Notes: a model not told the origin generated them from the sequence alone. Positions 6,612-16,136 are shown, counted from the first letter of the stretch. The stretch is 64,000 nucleotides of DNA from Actinoallomurus liliacearum (GCF_039542035.1 NZ_BAABHJ010000022.1:62001-126000); one strand, 5' to 3'. Translations and numbers: made by a program.

Positions 6612-8558
6612 TCATGACGACTCCCCGGACGACTGCGCGTCGAACGGCGTCCGATAGGACGGCGGGCGCGTGCGCAGGTCGAGTCCCAGCGTCAGGCGGA
6701 TCCGGGTCGACCGGGGCAGCACCACGAGCAGCCAGGAATCGTCGACGCGTGTCTCTTCCGACGTCACCACCGGTCGGCCGTGCCCGTAGTCGTATATGTC
6801 GCCGATCCAGGACGGGTCGTCGCAGACCGTGTGGCGCACCGTGCCGATGGTGTGCTCCGCGAACGCTCCGGCCTGCACGATGACACGGCGCGTCGACCGC
6901 GGGTCGAGGTTCACCAGGTCGACGACGGTCGCCTCCGGGTCGATGCGGGACACGAGCGCAGCCACCGAGAGGGGCAGGCCCGGGCGCCGCGCGTCGGCGT
7001 CGTAGTAGCGCACCCGCGCCTGCTGCAGGCCGCCGTTGTAGACGACCTGCGGGCCGCCCCAGGTCAGCTGGACCAGGGCCTCGGTGACCACCGGGTTCGA
7101 CTGCTGCCACACGTGAATGTCGGCTTCGGGCACGTCCATGCCGCGGTAGCGCTCCATGCGGGCCAGCCGATGCCGCACCTGGGCCTGTGCGGCCGCGAGG
7201 ATCCGCTCCGGGTATCCGGGGTCGTCGCCGGCGAGGAAGACGAACCACGGTTCCTCGTGCCCGGCCTCCTCCTTGCTGCGGAACGCGCGTACCGTGCACC
7301 AGTCGTAACCGGCGGCCGCGCGCAGGCGCTCGATGCGGTCCCGGTCGGCGCGAGAGGCGGAATGGTGCCAAAGCGCGGTGGGCACCGCCATCAGCATGGG
7401 GTTGTAGTCGAACCAGCCGCGGTCGCCGTACCGGAACGGCACGTGCAGCGTAGGCGTGTGGACGTCGTCTTCGAGCTGGACGGTCCACTTGGACCCCAGG
7501 CTGGAGTCGGCCTCGGTGAAGGCCATCACCTTGCCGTGGGCGATGATCTCGTCCAGCGCCGGACGTACGAGGTCGAGATGGGAATCGTCGCCGGTGGCGG
7601 CGGCCGCGGCGAGGGCGCCGACGATCGCGGCGTGCCCGACGCTGTACCAGCCGTGCGGCCAGGACCAGCCGTAGTGGCCGCCGTACCAGCGGCCTTCCAG
7701 CAGGCCGCCGACCGTGCCGTCCGGGGCGACGCTGTCGGGCAGGACGCCGTCGTTGGCGGCGGCCCGCTCGCGCCACGCGCCGACGTACTCGGCGATCCAG
7801 TCGCGGTAGCGCGGCTCGCCGGAGAGGATCAGGGCGTTGAGGACGAGGCCCGAGGCGGCCAGGTTGACCGCGGTGTCTCCGGTGCCCATCCTGCGGCGCA
7901 TCTCCTCGCCGAGCCGCGGGTCGCGGTCCGATTGCTCCGGCTCCGCATCGGCCGGCAGCACCCATTCCAGCGGGAAGCCGTACATCCGTGCCTCTTCGGA
8001 CAGCCAGGGATAGGCGTCACCGTCGAAGAGCCCTTCCCGCCATGGGTCGGCGCCGTTGTGCGGTCGGCGGATGACGCGGTGCTCGGGGTCGTAGTTGCCG
8101 TGCGCGGGATCGACGTACAGGTCCGCGAACCGCAGCGCTCGCTCGGTCCAGCGCTCGGGGGCGGCCATGCACAGGAAGTAGAACAGCAGGAGGCTCTCGC
8201 CTTGATGGAACCAGTCGTAACCGCGCTCGTACTCGTCCCGCAGCATGCCCAGTTCGGTCAGCTGCCGGGTGACTCCCTCCCAGTGCCGTTCGGACGCGGC
8301 GAGCAGGTCGTCGGCCCCGCCGAGGAGGTAGAGCTGGGGCCAGTTGAAGAAGGCCTCGTAGAAGTCGTCCACGCCGTCGCGTGAGGTGAGCCGGCCGTGG
8401 TAGAGCAGGCGTCCGTCCGGGCCGGTGAAGTCGCGTTCGAACCGGCGCCAGGCGTAGTCGAGCAGCTCGAACAGCCGGCGTTGCGCTATCGCCCAGCCCG
8501 GTGGTTCGAGCAGCGGTACCGAGGCCGTGATGACGGGGTGCATCCGGGAGTTCTCCAT
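6612..8558 (-). CDS. Unassigned alpha/alpha-barrel-like carbohydrate-active enzyme
   Basis: This 648-residue cytoplasmic protein (no signal peptide) is aromatic-rich, with repeated helical hairpins such as FYEAFFNWPQLYLLGG (about 67-82), YDWFHQGESLLLFYF and HYGWSWPHGWYSVGHAA. The pattern suggests an (alpha/alpha)-toroid, as in GH88, GH105, GH154 or related families, followed by a beta-rich C-terminal domain. It sits between two importer permeases and two sugar-acid dehydrogenases, so it probably cleaves an imported uronate-containing oligosaccharide. GH154-like beta-glucuronidase is my best guess but is not proven, and I cannot assign catalytic residues. An alternative start is the ATG five codons downstream (8543), which follows GGAG. 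The hairpin at 8624-8640 separates it from the permease gene. Confidence 0.6.
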   Translation of the reverse strand: MENSRMHPVITASVPLLEPPGWAIAQRRLFELLDYAWRRFERDFTGPDGRLLYHGRLTSRDGVDDFYEAFFNWPQLYLLGGADDLLAASERHWEGVTRQLTELGMLRDEYERGYDWFHQGESLLLFYFLCMAAPERWTERALRFADLYVDPAHGNYDPEHRVIRRPHNGADPWREGLFDGDAYPWLSEEARMYGFPLEWVLPADAEPEQSDRDPRLGEEMRRRMGTGDTAVNLAASGLVLNALILSGEPRYRDWIAEYVGAWRERAAANDGVLPDSVAPDGTVGGLLEGRWYGGHYGWSWPHGWYSVGHAAIVGALAAAAATGDDSHLDLVRPALDEIIAHGKVMAFTEADSSLGSKWTVQLEDDVHTPTLHVPFRYGDRGWFDYNPMLMAVPTALWHHSASRADRDRIERLRAAAGYDWCTVRAFRSKEEAGHEEPWFVFLAGDDPGYPERILAAAQAQVRHRLARMERYRGMDVPEADIHVWQQSNPVVTEALVQLTWGGPQVVYNGGLQQARVRYYDADARRPGLPLSVAALVSRIDPEATVVDLVNLDPRSTRRVIVQAGAFAEHTIGTVRHTVCDDPSWIGDIYDYGHGRPVVTSEETRVDDSWLLVVLPRSTRIRLTLGLDLRTRPPSYRTPFDAQSSGESS

Positions 8559-8623
8559 TTCAGGGCGCGGTCGCGCCCGCGGTCAGCGGGGCACATGGGT
8601 GTGTGCCGCCGTACGGCGGAAGA

Positions 8624-8640
8624 CGCGGGTCTTGCCCGCG
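8624..8640 (-). terminator. Short hairpin between permease and enzyme genes
   Basis: CGCGGG-TCTTG-CCCGCG forms a 6-bp stem with a 5-nt loop in the 95-bp gap between two operon genes. A perfect palindrome CCGCCGTACGGCGG (8606-8619) adjoins it. It may attenuate transcription or protect the upstream mRNA. Confidence 0.35.
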
Positions 8641-8653
8641 GCGCGGCCTGAGG

Positions 8654-9610
8654 TCAGCTCTTGGTCGCGCCGGCGAGCATTCCGGAGACCAGGAAGCGCT
8701 GGGAGAAGAGGAAGACGACGAGTACGGGAGTGATCGCCAGCAGCGTGGCCAGCGCCAGTTCGGGGCGCTGAACCTCGAGCGAGCCGACGGTCGGATTGAA
8801 CTGGGGAACGTTGTTCAGCAGCGTGCCCAGGCCCACCTGGACCGGGAACTGGTCGCTCTCGGGCAGCAGGACGTACGGAAGGAAGTAGTTGGTCCAGTTG
8901 GTCACGAAGCTGAAGAACCCGACCAGCGCGACGACCGGCGCGGCGAGGGGCAGGGCGATACGGCGGAAGGCTCCGAACTCCGAGCAGCCGTCGAGTTTCG
9001 CGGCGGCCAGCAGTTCCTTGGGCATCGCGGTGCTGAAGTAGATGTAGGTGAGGTATGCGCCGAACGGATAGAAGGAGTACGGCAAGATGATCGACCACAT
9101 CGAGCCGACCAGATGTACGGCGTTGACCTCCAGGAACAACGGCACCACGAGCGTCGCGTTCGGCATGAGCATGACGACGAGGGTCGCCACCAGGAGCGTG
9201 CGGCGGCCGTGGAACTCGGTCATCGCGAGCGCGTATCCGGCGGGGATCGTCACGCCGAGCGTGATCGCGAGTGCGAGGAACGAGTAGAGCGCGGAGTTGC
9301 GCAGCCACAGAAGGATCGCGTCGCCCTGGTACGACGTCAGCGCGTCCCAGTTGTGCCGCAGCGCGGACCAGGACCCGATCGAGAGCGGGTCGCCGTGGAC
9401 GAGCTGTTCGTCGGTCTTGGTGGCCGCCAGCAGGAGCCACAGGACCGGGACCACGAAGAACAGCAGGAACGCCGCGAGCACCATGGCGCGAAGCGGGTTC
9501 GGCGGCCTGCGGCGTGGGGCGCGGTTCGGCCGCCCGGCCCTGCGGGCAGTCGATCCCACGGCCGTGCCGGCATGGGCGGCCCCGGCGGGCCGCCGGGTGT
9601 CAGTCGGCAT
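8654..9610 (-). CDS. CUT1 sugar ABC importer permease (MalG type)
   Basis: The 318-residue inner-membrane protein has a charged, Arg-rich N-terminal tail and several hydrophobic segments starting with MVLAAFLLFFVVPVLWLLL. The cytoplasmic coupling loop is LLAAAKLDGCSEFGAFRRIALP, a slightly degenerate EAA motif at the usual MalG position. Together with the adjacent permease, which it overlaps by 11 nt, it would form the transmembrane channel of an oligosaccharide importer. There is no ATPase gene in the operon; CUT1 systems of actinobacteria commonly share an MsiK-type ATPase encoded elsewhere. Confidence 0.9.
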   Translation of the reverse strand: MPTDTRRPAGAAHAGTAVGSTARRAGRPNRAPRRRPPNPLRAMVLAAFLLFFVVPVLWLLLAATKTDEQLVHGDPLSIGSWSALRHNWDALTSYQGDAILLWLRNSALYSFLALAITLGVTIPAGYALAMTEFHGRRTLLVATLVVMLMPNATLVVPLFLEVNAVHLVGSMWSIILPYSFYPFGAYLTYIYFSTAMPKELLAAAKLDGCSEFGAFRRIALPLAAPVVALVGFFSFVTNWTNYFLPYVLLPESDQFPVQVGLGTLLNNVPQFNPTVGSLEVQRPELALATLLAITPVLVVFLFSQRFLVSGMLAGATKS

Positions 9611-10496
9611 CGAAGAACCCCGATCTGGCGACGAACAGGCCGGCGACGACGAGCCCGACGAGCAGTAGCTCGACCGAGATGGCCGCTGCGGAGCCGACGT
9701 TGTCGTTCTGGAAGGCGAAGTCGTACGAGAGCTGGTTGAGCGAATAGTCCCGGCCGGCCACGCCGTTGCTCGCCTGCGACAGCAACTGCGGCTCGACGAA
9801 CAGCTGGGTGCCCGCGGCGAACGACAGGATGACCATGTAGACGATCCATTTGCGCAGGAGCGGGAGCTGGATGTGCCGCGCGATCCGCCAGGGCCCGGCC
9901 CCGTCGATCCGGGCCGCCTCCAGCAGGTCCGGGGAGATGTTGTTCAGCGCGCCGTACATGACCACGATCCAGCCGCCCGCGCCCGTCCAGAACGCGATGA
10001 CGGCCAGCAGCATCGGCAGGTGCCCGGGGGCGATGACCTGGCCGAAGGTGTCGAGGCCGAGGGCGCGCAGCAGGAAGCTCACTGGGCTCACCGTCGGGTC
10101 GAGCATGAACAGCCAGACCATCGCGCTCGCCGCTCCGGCCAGCGCTCCGGGGATGTAGTAGAGGAAGCGCAGGGTCCTGTCGGTCGCGCGGGCGGTCAGG
10201 CCGTGCAGCAGGAGCGCGAGCCCGACGACCAGTACCACCAGCGAGACCAGCCAGACGAGCAGGTAGAGCGCCACGTGGCCGATGGCCGGCAGGAAGCGGA
10301 AGTCGGCCGCCGCGGTGGTGAAGTTCGACAGCCCGGCGAAGCGCTCGCTCGCGTCGGTGAAGGCGAAGTAGATGGCGTAGACCGTGGGCACGAGTCCGAA
10401 CGCGATCAGCAGCACGACGTACGGGGCAACGAAACCGTGTCCGGCCCGGCCGGGCCACGACACCCGTCGTGCCCGGCCGTCGCTCCGCCCGCTCAC
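9600..10496 (-). CDS. CUT1 sugar ABC importer permease (MalF/UgpA type)
   Basis: The 298-residue permease begins at a GTG that overlaps the binding-protein stop (GTGA). Hydrophobic segments start at FVAPYVVLLIAFGLVP, and the coupling loop reads LLEAARIDGAGPWRIARHIQLP, a clear EAA motif. It is the partner of the MalG-type permease downstream. Operon order (binding protein, MalF-type, MalG-type, hydrolase, dehydrogenases) is the usual CUT1 arrangement. Longer readings of this frame run antisense or out of frame through the binding-protein gene and are not real. Confidence 0.9.
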   Translation of the reverse strand: MSGRSDGRARRVSWPGRAGHGFVAPYVVLLIAFGLVPTVYAIYFAFTDASERFAGLSNFTTAAADFRFLPAIGHVALYLLVWLVSLVVLVVGLALLLHGLTARATDRTLRFLYYIPGALAGAASAMVWLFMLDPTVSPVSFLLRALGLDTFGQVIAPGHLPMLLAVIAFWTGAGGWIVVMYGALNNISPDLLEAARIDGAGPWRIARHIQLPLLRKWIVYMVILSFAAGTQLFVEPQLLSQASNGVAGRDYSLNQLSYDFAFQNDNVGSAAAISVELLLVGLVVAGLFVARSGFFDAD

Positions 10497-11860
10497 CGGC
10501 CGACCTTGTATCCGTCGGACCGCGCGTAGTTCGCGATCGCGTTCTGCCATGCGGGGAGCAACGAGACGATCGACCTGCCCCCGGTCACGCCCGTTGTGAC
10601 GGTGGCCGCCCAGATCGCCTCCTGGCTGAACTGGCCGTACCCCCAGCCGGACCACACCTGCCCGGCCGCCGTCCGGAGCGGCCCGGCGATGTCGCCCGCG
10701 TAGTAGTGGGAGGAGGCCTGGTTCGCCAGCCAGGCCTTGGCCGCGGCCGTGTACGCCGGATAGCCGGGGGCGACCTTGCCCTGGTAGTCGTTCGAGGTGG
10801 TCACCCAGGTGAGGAAGTCCGTGCCGGCCTTCAGATGGGCGCTGTGCGCCGACAGCAGCCAGGTGCCGCCGCCGACGTTGCCGACGGAGGGGGCCGGGTC
10901 GCCGGACCACTGGGGCATCGGGGCGATCCCTATCCGGCCGGCGGGGGTCTTGAAGGTGCCCTGGAAGAGGGAACCGCCGAACCAGGACGGGCCGGGCAGC
11001 ATGAGGACCTTGTCGGCCTGGTTCTTGTCGAAGTCGGAGCTGAAGACGCTGCTCGTCGACATCGTGCGGTTCTTGATCAGGGTGTCCAGCAACGTGGCCA
11101 TCCGGGTGCAGTTCGCACTCGTCGTGTTGATCGTGACCGCTTTGGGACCGGTGATCTGGTTGGCGCCGCACTTGCCCGCCCACATGTAGATCTCCGGCGT
11201 GAAGCCGTCGCCCGCGGAGCCGACCAGGTATCCGGGGTGCTCGGCGGCGACCTTCTCGCCCAGGGCCTGGTAGTCCTCCCAGGTCGCCGGGACCTTGTAG
11301 CCCCACTTCCTCATGAGGCCGGCGTCGTACCAGAGCACGGTCTGGGACAGGTCGTTGCGCAGGCAGTAGAGCGTGCCGTTCACCGTGCACGGGTCGTTGG
11401 CGCCGTGGGCCCAACCGGCCAGGGTGGACTGCGGGAGCAGACCCTTGTTCAGCGGGGCGGTGAAGCCCGCCCGCACCGCCCAGGAGACCTCGTTGTTCTG
11501 CGAGCTGAAGACGACGTCCGGCCATCCCTTGCGGGTCCGGTTGAACAGGCTCACCTTGGTCTGGAGGTAGTTCGAACCGTTGGCGTCCCCGTCATAGGTG
11601 ACGATGTTCATCTTCACCGCGGGATGGTGCTTCTGGTACAGCTGGGCGGCCGCCAGACGAGTCGAGTCCACCCACACCGTCAGCGGCCCGCCGGTCTGTG
11701 GCGCCTTTCTGAAACCTTCCTGCGCTCCGGCGGTCCCCCCTCCGCCGCCGCAGGCCGTGACGACCGCCAGCACGAAAGTGCCACCGAGGACCGGCAGCAC
11801 TGCGCGGCGGCGGCTTCTACCTGATCTCCTCGCGCCGTCGGCGCGAACCTTGATCGTCAT
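10493..11860 (-). CDS. Extracellular sugar-binding lipoprotein of the CUT1 importer
   Basis: The 455-residue product is a type-1 solute-binding lipoprotein. It begins at an ATG preceded by GTGGAGCAG; the open frame extends 45 codons further upstream but without signal-peptide character. Residues 1-37 form an Arg-rich n-region, a hydrophobic core and the lipobox VTAC with lipidated Cys37, followed by a Gly-rich spacer. Aromatic residues such as WVDS, WFGG and WSGWGYGQF are typical of oligosaccharide-binding pockets. It would deliver an oligosaccharide to the two overlapping permeases. The divergent GntR gene is the likely controller. Confidence 0.9.
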   Translation of the reverse strand: MTIKVRADGARRSGRSRRRAVLPVLGGTFVLAVVTACGGGGGTAGAQEGFRKAPQTGGPLTVWVDSTRLAAAQLYQKHHPAVKMNIVTYDGDANGSNYLQTKVSLFNRTRKGWPDVVFSSQNNEVSWAVRAGFTAPLNKGLLPQSTLAGWAHGANDPCTVNGTLYCLRNDLSQTVLWYDAGLMRKWGYKVPATWEDYQALGEKVAAEHPGYLVGSAGDGFTPEIYMWAGKCGANQITGPKAVTINTTSANCTRMATLLDTLIKNRTMSTSSVFSSDFDKNQADKVLMLPGPSWFGGSLFQGTFKTPAGRIGIAPMPQWSGDPAPSVGNVGGGTWLLSAHSAHLKAGTDFLTWVTTSNDYQGKVAPGYPAYTAAAKAWLANQASSHYYAGDIAGPLRTAAGQVWSGWGYGQFSQEAIWAATVTTGVTGGRSIVSLLPAWQNAIANYARSDGYKVGR

Positions 11861-12255
11861 CGGCTGCTCCACTGACGTCGTGGGGCCCGCCGGACCTGGA
11901 TGGGGCGGGCCGAGGAGGAATGTGTCTGACTCATCGTGCGAGGTTCGGATGGTAGAGGCGGTCCGCGACGATGCGGAGGCCACCCCTGCGACCACCTGAG
12001 ATCGGATGGCCGCCGTGGCCCCTCATCAGAGCGCTGGAGCGCTGTCGCGTCAAGAGGATGAGCGGGCTTATTTCTACGGCCGCGTTACCAGAGAGAGACA
12101 TATTGCAGACTGATCGCCCATTTACCTGGTGCATCCATATCCGACTGGGCGAATGAGTCATACTTATCTTCCGTCGCATCGGTTGAGAGGTATGCTCTCC
12201 CACAGCCGAGGGTCAGTCGCACTCTCGGGTGGACCGCCACGAAGGAGGCCCGCCG

Positions 12256-13038
12256 GTGGACGGCACGGCCAAGCCGGCTGCGACCGAGGTGCCGACCCCG
12301 GAGCAGGACGGCGACACGCAGCGGACCGGCGCGTACCGGCCACGCTACGAACTGGTGGCCGAGCAGGTCCTCCAGCTCATCGCCGACCTGCGCCTGCAGC
12401 CCGGCGACCGGATGCCCACCGAGAACGAGCTCGCCGCGCGCCTGGGCACCAGCCGGACCGTCGTACGGGAGGCCGTCAAGATCCTCTCCGCGATCGGCCG
12501 GGTTCGCGCCCAGAAGGGCCGCGGACTCTACGTCGCCGACGATGAGGGGATGCTGGGCTCATCGCGTTGGGGGGGTTTCTTCCTCCCGACCGACCTCGAT
12601 CACGTCTACATGCTCTTCGAGTTCCGCCGGGTCCAGGAGACCACGGCGAGTCGGCTCGCCGCGACCCGGGCCACTCCCGCCGAGCTCCGCGCCATCGAGG
12701 CCGCCGCAGAGACGTGCCGGGAGGGGCATGTGACCGGGCGGGCGGCGCTGTTCGACCAGGGTGACGACGCCTTCCACCTGGGCATCGCCGCCGCCTCGCA
12801 CAACCCGTTCCTCGTCGCGGCGGTCCGCGAGGCCCGCCGCCTGCAGCACCAGTCCAGCACGATCGGCCTGCACGGTACGGTCGGCGGCCACGCGGAGGAG
12901 GCGATCGAGGAGCACACCGCGATCTACCAGGCCATCCGCGACGGCGACCCGGATGCCGCGGCCCAGGCCGCCGCCGTCCACCTCGACAAGACCCTCGAGG
13001 ACTACCGGCGCGAGATCCAGCGCCGCGTCTTCGGCTGA
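12256..13038 (+). CDS. GntR-family (FadR/FCD) transcriptional regulator
   Basis: The 260-residue protein has a winged-helix domain (about 30-95: AEQVLQLIADLRLQPGDRMP, then LGTSRTVVREAVKILSAIG) and a C-terminal all-helical FCD ligand domain containing Asp/His metal-type positions (FHLGIAAASHNP, EEHTAIYQAI). FadR-subfamily regulators usually sense sugar acids or other carboxylates. The GTG start is chosen because AAGGAGG lies 7 nt upstream; a longer reading from 12229 lacks this. It is transcribed away from the importer/uronate operon across a 395-bp gap (11861-12255), which fits control of that operon. No clean operator palindrome was found in that gap. Confidence 0.88.
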   Translation: MDGTAKPAATEVPTPEQDGDTQRTGAYRPRYELVAEQVLQLIADLRLQPGDRMPTENELAARLGTSRTVVREAVKILSAIGRVRAQKGRGLYVADDEGMLGSSRWGGFFLPTDLDHVYMLFEFRRVQETTASRLAATRATPAELRAIEAAAETCREGHVTGRAALFDQGDDAFHLGIAAASHNPFLVAAVREARRLQHQSSTIGLHGTVGGHAEEAIEEHTAIYQAIRDGDPDAAAQAAAVHLDKTLEDYRREIQRRVFG

Positions 13039-13055
13039 TGCAGCCGAAGACGCGG
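13023..13055. terminator. Strong bidirectional hairpin overlapping the GntR stop
   Basis: A perfect 14-bp stem (CCGCGTCTTCGGCT / AGCCGAAGACGCGG) with a 5-nt loop includes the last codons and the stop of the GntR gene. It lies between convergent genes and can serve both strands. Confidence 0.7.
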
Positions 13056-13077
13056 CCGGCCGAACCGGACCGGGGCG

Positions 13078-14622
13078 TCAGCCGAAGCCGAAGTCCTGGT
13101 TGGTGCCAGAGGCGTTCTTGCAGGGCCACTGGTCGAGCTGCTGGCCGAGGATGCCGCCGGCCCCGTAGACGTCCAGGCACAGACCGCTGTTCTGGTTCTT
13201 GAACTCATACGAGCCGTCGGACTGCTGGATCGGCTGCCACATCGTGTTCGCCGCCCCGTTCCGGGCCTGCTGCACGATGTCCGGGATCCCCTGCGCCGTC
13301 GAGCCGTTGGCCACCGCCACGACCTGACCGGAGTTCTGCGCCTGCAGCTCCCCATAGCCGTTCGAGCCCGGCAGGAACTGGAACTGCTGGTTCGACTGGC
13401 CGTTGCAGGTCCACTGATCGATCGCCGCGCCCGCGGCGCCGCTGTTGCCGTACACGTCCAGGCACAGACCATCGCTGCCGACGACGAGCCGGTGATAGCC
13501 GCTCGGAACACCACCCCCTGCGCCGCCGGACCCGTAACCGGCGGCCACGAGGTCGGCCTGCACGGCGTTGTCGGTGGCATCCGACGGATAGCCGGAGACG
13601 ATGGCGCCTTCATAAAAGGTCCCCACGCTCAGGTTGGTGTTGCCGTTGCAGCAGTCACCGCCGCTTCCCAAGATGATGGCGCCCTGCTTCTTCATCGGGC
13701 TGTATCCGCTGGGAAGCGCCCCGTCCCACAAGGTGGTCAGGCTGCCGGATTGGGCGTTGGCGCCTTTGATCGCGAATCGCGATGTGCCGTTGTTCTTCAG
13801 CATCGCCGTGACGTACCTGCTGGTGAAGGCCCGCTGGTTCGGGTTCCAGGAGGTGCTCCCGCCGGGGAACAGGCCCCACTCGAGATCCGCCTGGACCCAG
13901 GGCCCGGACCCGGAGCACCCGCCGAACCAGCACGAGGTGCTGAAGTTGATCGCGTCCATGGCGCCAGGACCGTCGGCCTTCCGGTCCGTCTCGCTGTTGC
14001 CGTAGTCGAAGCAGCAGCCGCCGTTGACGTGGGTACCGCTGGTCACCATGTACATGCCTTCGGGCGTGCTACCCGTCGGGACTCCCGACGACGAGCCGTT
14101 CCGCCAATAGCTGTTGCCGGCGTTGATGTAGAGCGAGTAGGCCTTGCTACCGCCGACGGTCAGCGACTCGCTCGTCGCGTTCGCGGGAGTGTCGGAGCCG
14201 CCGACTCCTCCAGGTCCCTGGTACCAGAGGTCGTTGCCGTGCCCCGACTGGTCGTAGACGACGGTGACGACACAGGACGTGCCGGTGCAGAACGAGTCCT
14301 GGGCCGCGGCGTTGGCGAAACCGCCCGTGGCCAGCACGCCGATGTCCCTGGTCTTGTTGTCCGAGGACCGCCTGACCTGGTACAGGTTGCCGCTGTACGA
14401 GCCGTAGAGCGCGCGCACGGTGCTGTGCGCGGCGACGCACGGCGTACCGCCCGACGCGTAGATGTCGCAGGGACCGGTACCGACCGCCGACGCCGGCACC
14501 GACCAGGTCACCACGGCCGCCAGCACCGTGGCCAGCATCACCAGGACGTGAAGAGCGACGGCCGTCGGCATGCGCCGCCCCCGAGGCGTACGGGGCGAGC
14601 CGAGAACGAATGAAGACCGCAA
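13078..14622 (-). CDS. Secreted GH54-type alpha-L-arabinofuranosidase with CBM13-like domain
   Basis: The predicted 514-residue enzyme removes arabinose from arabinoxylan or arabinan. The TTG start is chosen because AAGGAG lies 8 nt upstream; an ATG at 14664 overlapping the preceding stop is the alternative. A signal peptide runs to about SVPASA. The catalytic domain (about 48-355) begins PCDIYASGGTPCVAAHST, the fingerprint of the AbfB family. By analogy with the fungal enzyme, Glu211 (CCFDYGNSE) is the nucleophile and Asp323 (GSGGDCC) the acid/base. After the linker GGAGGGVP comes a lectin-like domain with two CLDVYG repeats. It is the last gene of a minus-strand xylan operon, ending at a shared terminator, and has a close paralogue at 21526-23052. 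Confidence 0.9.
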   Translation of the reverse strand: MRSSFVLGSPRTPRGRRMPTAVALHVLVMLATVLAAVVTWSVPASAVGTGPCDIYASGGTPCVAAHSTVRALYGSYSGNLYQVRRSSDNKTRDIGVLATGGFANAAAQDSFCTGTSCVVTVVYDQSGHGNDLWYQGPGGVGGSDTPANATSESLTVGGSKAYSLYINAGNSYWRNGSSSGVPTGSTPEGMYMVTSGTHVNGGCCFDYGNSETDRKADGPGAMDAINFSTSCWFGGCSGSGPWVQADLEWGLFPGGSTSWNPNQRAFTSRYVTAMLKNNGTSRFAIKGANAQSGSLTTLWDGALPSGYSPMKKQGAIILGSGGDCCNGNTNLSVGTFYEGAIVSGYPSDATDNAVQADLVAAGYGSGGAGGGVPSGYHRLVVGSDGLCLDVYGNSGAAGAAIDQWTCNGQSNQQFQFLPGSNGYGELQAQNSGQVVAVANGSTAQGIPDIVQQARNGAANTMWQPIQQSDGSYEFKNQNSGLCLDVYGAGGILGQQLDQWPCKNASGTNQDFGFG

Positions 14623-14660
14623 TGTTCTACTCCTTGGCAGACGATGTGGCGCGGAACCCT

Positions 14661-16136
14661 TCATCCGAAGGTCCATTGCTGGTTCGACCGGCCGCTGCAG
14701 GTCCACAGTTGGACCAGGGCGCCGTTGGCCGTCGACGCTCCGGTCACGTCCAGGCACAGGCCGGACTGCACGCCGGTGACGGTGCCGTTGGAGTTGACCT
14801 GCCACTGCTGGTTGGCCTGGCCGTTGCAGGGCCAGATCTCGACCTCGGTGCCCGGGGAGGTCTGGTTGCCGTAGGCGTCGAGACACATGGTCGAGCCGCC
14901 GCCGTAGACGGTCAGCTGCCCGCCGGAGGTGCGCGTCCAAAGCTGATTGGACCCGCCCCAGCAGTCGTAGATCTGCAGTTGGGTGCCCTGAGCGGTGGCG
15001 GCGTTCGGCACGTCGAGGCACTTGCCCGCGCCGACCGCGTGCAGTTCGCCCGTGGAACCGCCGCCGGATGAGGAGCCGCCCAGCGCGGTGACGACGGCGT
15101 TGTAGGCGGGCTTGGGCTGGTAATCGGAGTCGTAAATTGTGGCGGCGCCGTAGCCGGGAAAGGTGCCGGGAATCCAGGAGTGCCCGTCGTCCACGCCCCA
15201 CTGCGAGACGCCCACACAGCGGGAGACCTGCAGGCAGTCGTTCGTCACGGCGCCGAAGTCGGTGGCCTGCTGCTGCAGGGTGGTGCTGCCGGCCGGCAGC
15301 TGGATGCGATCGTCGAGCTCGGTGACCGCCACGTCCAGCCCCAGGTCGGCGAACCGCTGCATGTTGGACAGCATGGACGAGGGCACCTGGCCGACGATGA
15401 AGTGGCTTTCGAACCCGATGCCGTTCAGCGGCACGCCCTGGGACAGCAGCGACTGCGCCAGCGAGTACATCGCGTTGCTCTTGGCGTTCTGTCCCTCGAT
15501 GTTGTAGTCGTTCAGGTACAGCGCGGCGTTGGGATCCGCGGCATGCGCGGTGCGCAGCGCGTCGGCGATGTAGTTGCTGCCCATGGCGTTGTAGAAGACG
15601 TCCTTGCGCAGGCTGCCGTCCTCGTTGAACGGCTCGTTGACGACGTCCCAGGCGTACACCTTGCCCTTGTAGTGCGTGGCCTCGGTGGTGATGTGAGCTT
15701 CCATCGCCCCCTGGACCTGGTTCAATGGCAGGGCGCTGACCCAGGACGGCAGCTGGGAGTGCCAGACCAGGTTGTGCCCCCGTACCCGCATGGTGTGGGA
15801 CTGGGCGAAGGACACGATCCGGTCGCCGGGGCCGAAGTTGTAGGACCCGTTCGATGGCTCGGTGGTGTCCCATTTCATCTCGTTGCCGGGAGTCACCATG
15901 TCGAATTGGGCCCCCGCGATGCCGGTCTCGCCGCTGACGCTGAGGTCGGCCACGGTCAGTGCGGTACCGAAGTAACGGCCTTTCGCCTCGGCCAGGCCGC
16001 GCAGGGACGTCGCCGCCCGCGCCGGCAGCGCCGTGCCGGTCACCGCGGCCAACATCATCACGGCGGCCACGGCGAGGGCGGCGATACCGCCGAGCCGGGC
16101 CCTACATGGGTCGATCAAGGTTCTTCTGACGGTCAC
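14661..16136 (-). CDS. Secreted GH10 xylanase (second copy) with CBM13
   Basis: The 491-residue secreted xylanase has a signal peptide (1-41, LPARAA), a GH10 barrel (about 44-355) with acid/base Glu168 (WDVVNEPF) and nucleophile Glu273 (VTELDDRI), a short Ser/Gly linker and CBM13 (about 368-491). It differs clearly from the other two GH10 copies, for example LYLNDYNIEGQNAKSNAMY in place of CYNDYNIENW, so it is an old paralogue and may prefer other chain lengths. GTG start with GGAGG 7-8 nt upstream. It lies 46 bp downstream of the esterase gene and its stop overlaps an ATG of the arabinofuranosidase frame, which supports one operon. Confidence 0.94.
   Translation of the reverse strand: MTVRRTLIDPCRARLGGIAALAVAAVMMLAAVTGTALPARAATSLRGLAEAKGRYFGTALTVADLSVSGETGIAGAQFDMVTPGNEMKWDTTEPSNGSYNFGPGDRIVSFAQSHTMRVRGHNLVWHSQLPSWVSALPLNQVQGAMEAHITTEATHYKGKVYAWDVVNEPFNEDGSLRKDVFYNAMGSNYIADALRTAHAADPNAALYLNDYNIEGQNAKSNAMYSLAQSLLSQGVPLNGIGFESHFIVGQVPSSMLSNMQRFADLGLDVAVTELDDRIQLPAGSTTLQQQATDFGAVTNDCLQVSRCVGVSQWGVDDGHSWIPGTFPGYGAATIYDSDYQPKPAYNAVVTALGGSSSGGGSTGELHAVGAGKCLDVPNAATAQGTQLQIYDCWGGSNQLWTRTSGGQLTVYGGGSTMCLDAYGNQTSPGTEVEIWPCNGQANQQWQVNSNGTVTGVQSGLCLDVTGASTANGALVQLWTCSGRSNQQWTFG

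Noticed and set aside
6780..8384. Plus-strand open frame of 534 codons
   Set aside because: Antisense to the unassigned enzyme gene; no signal or domain.
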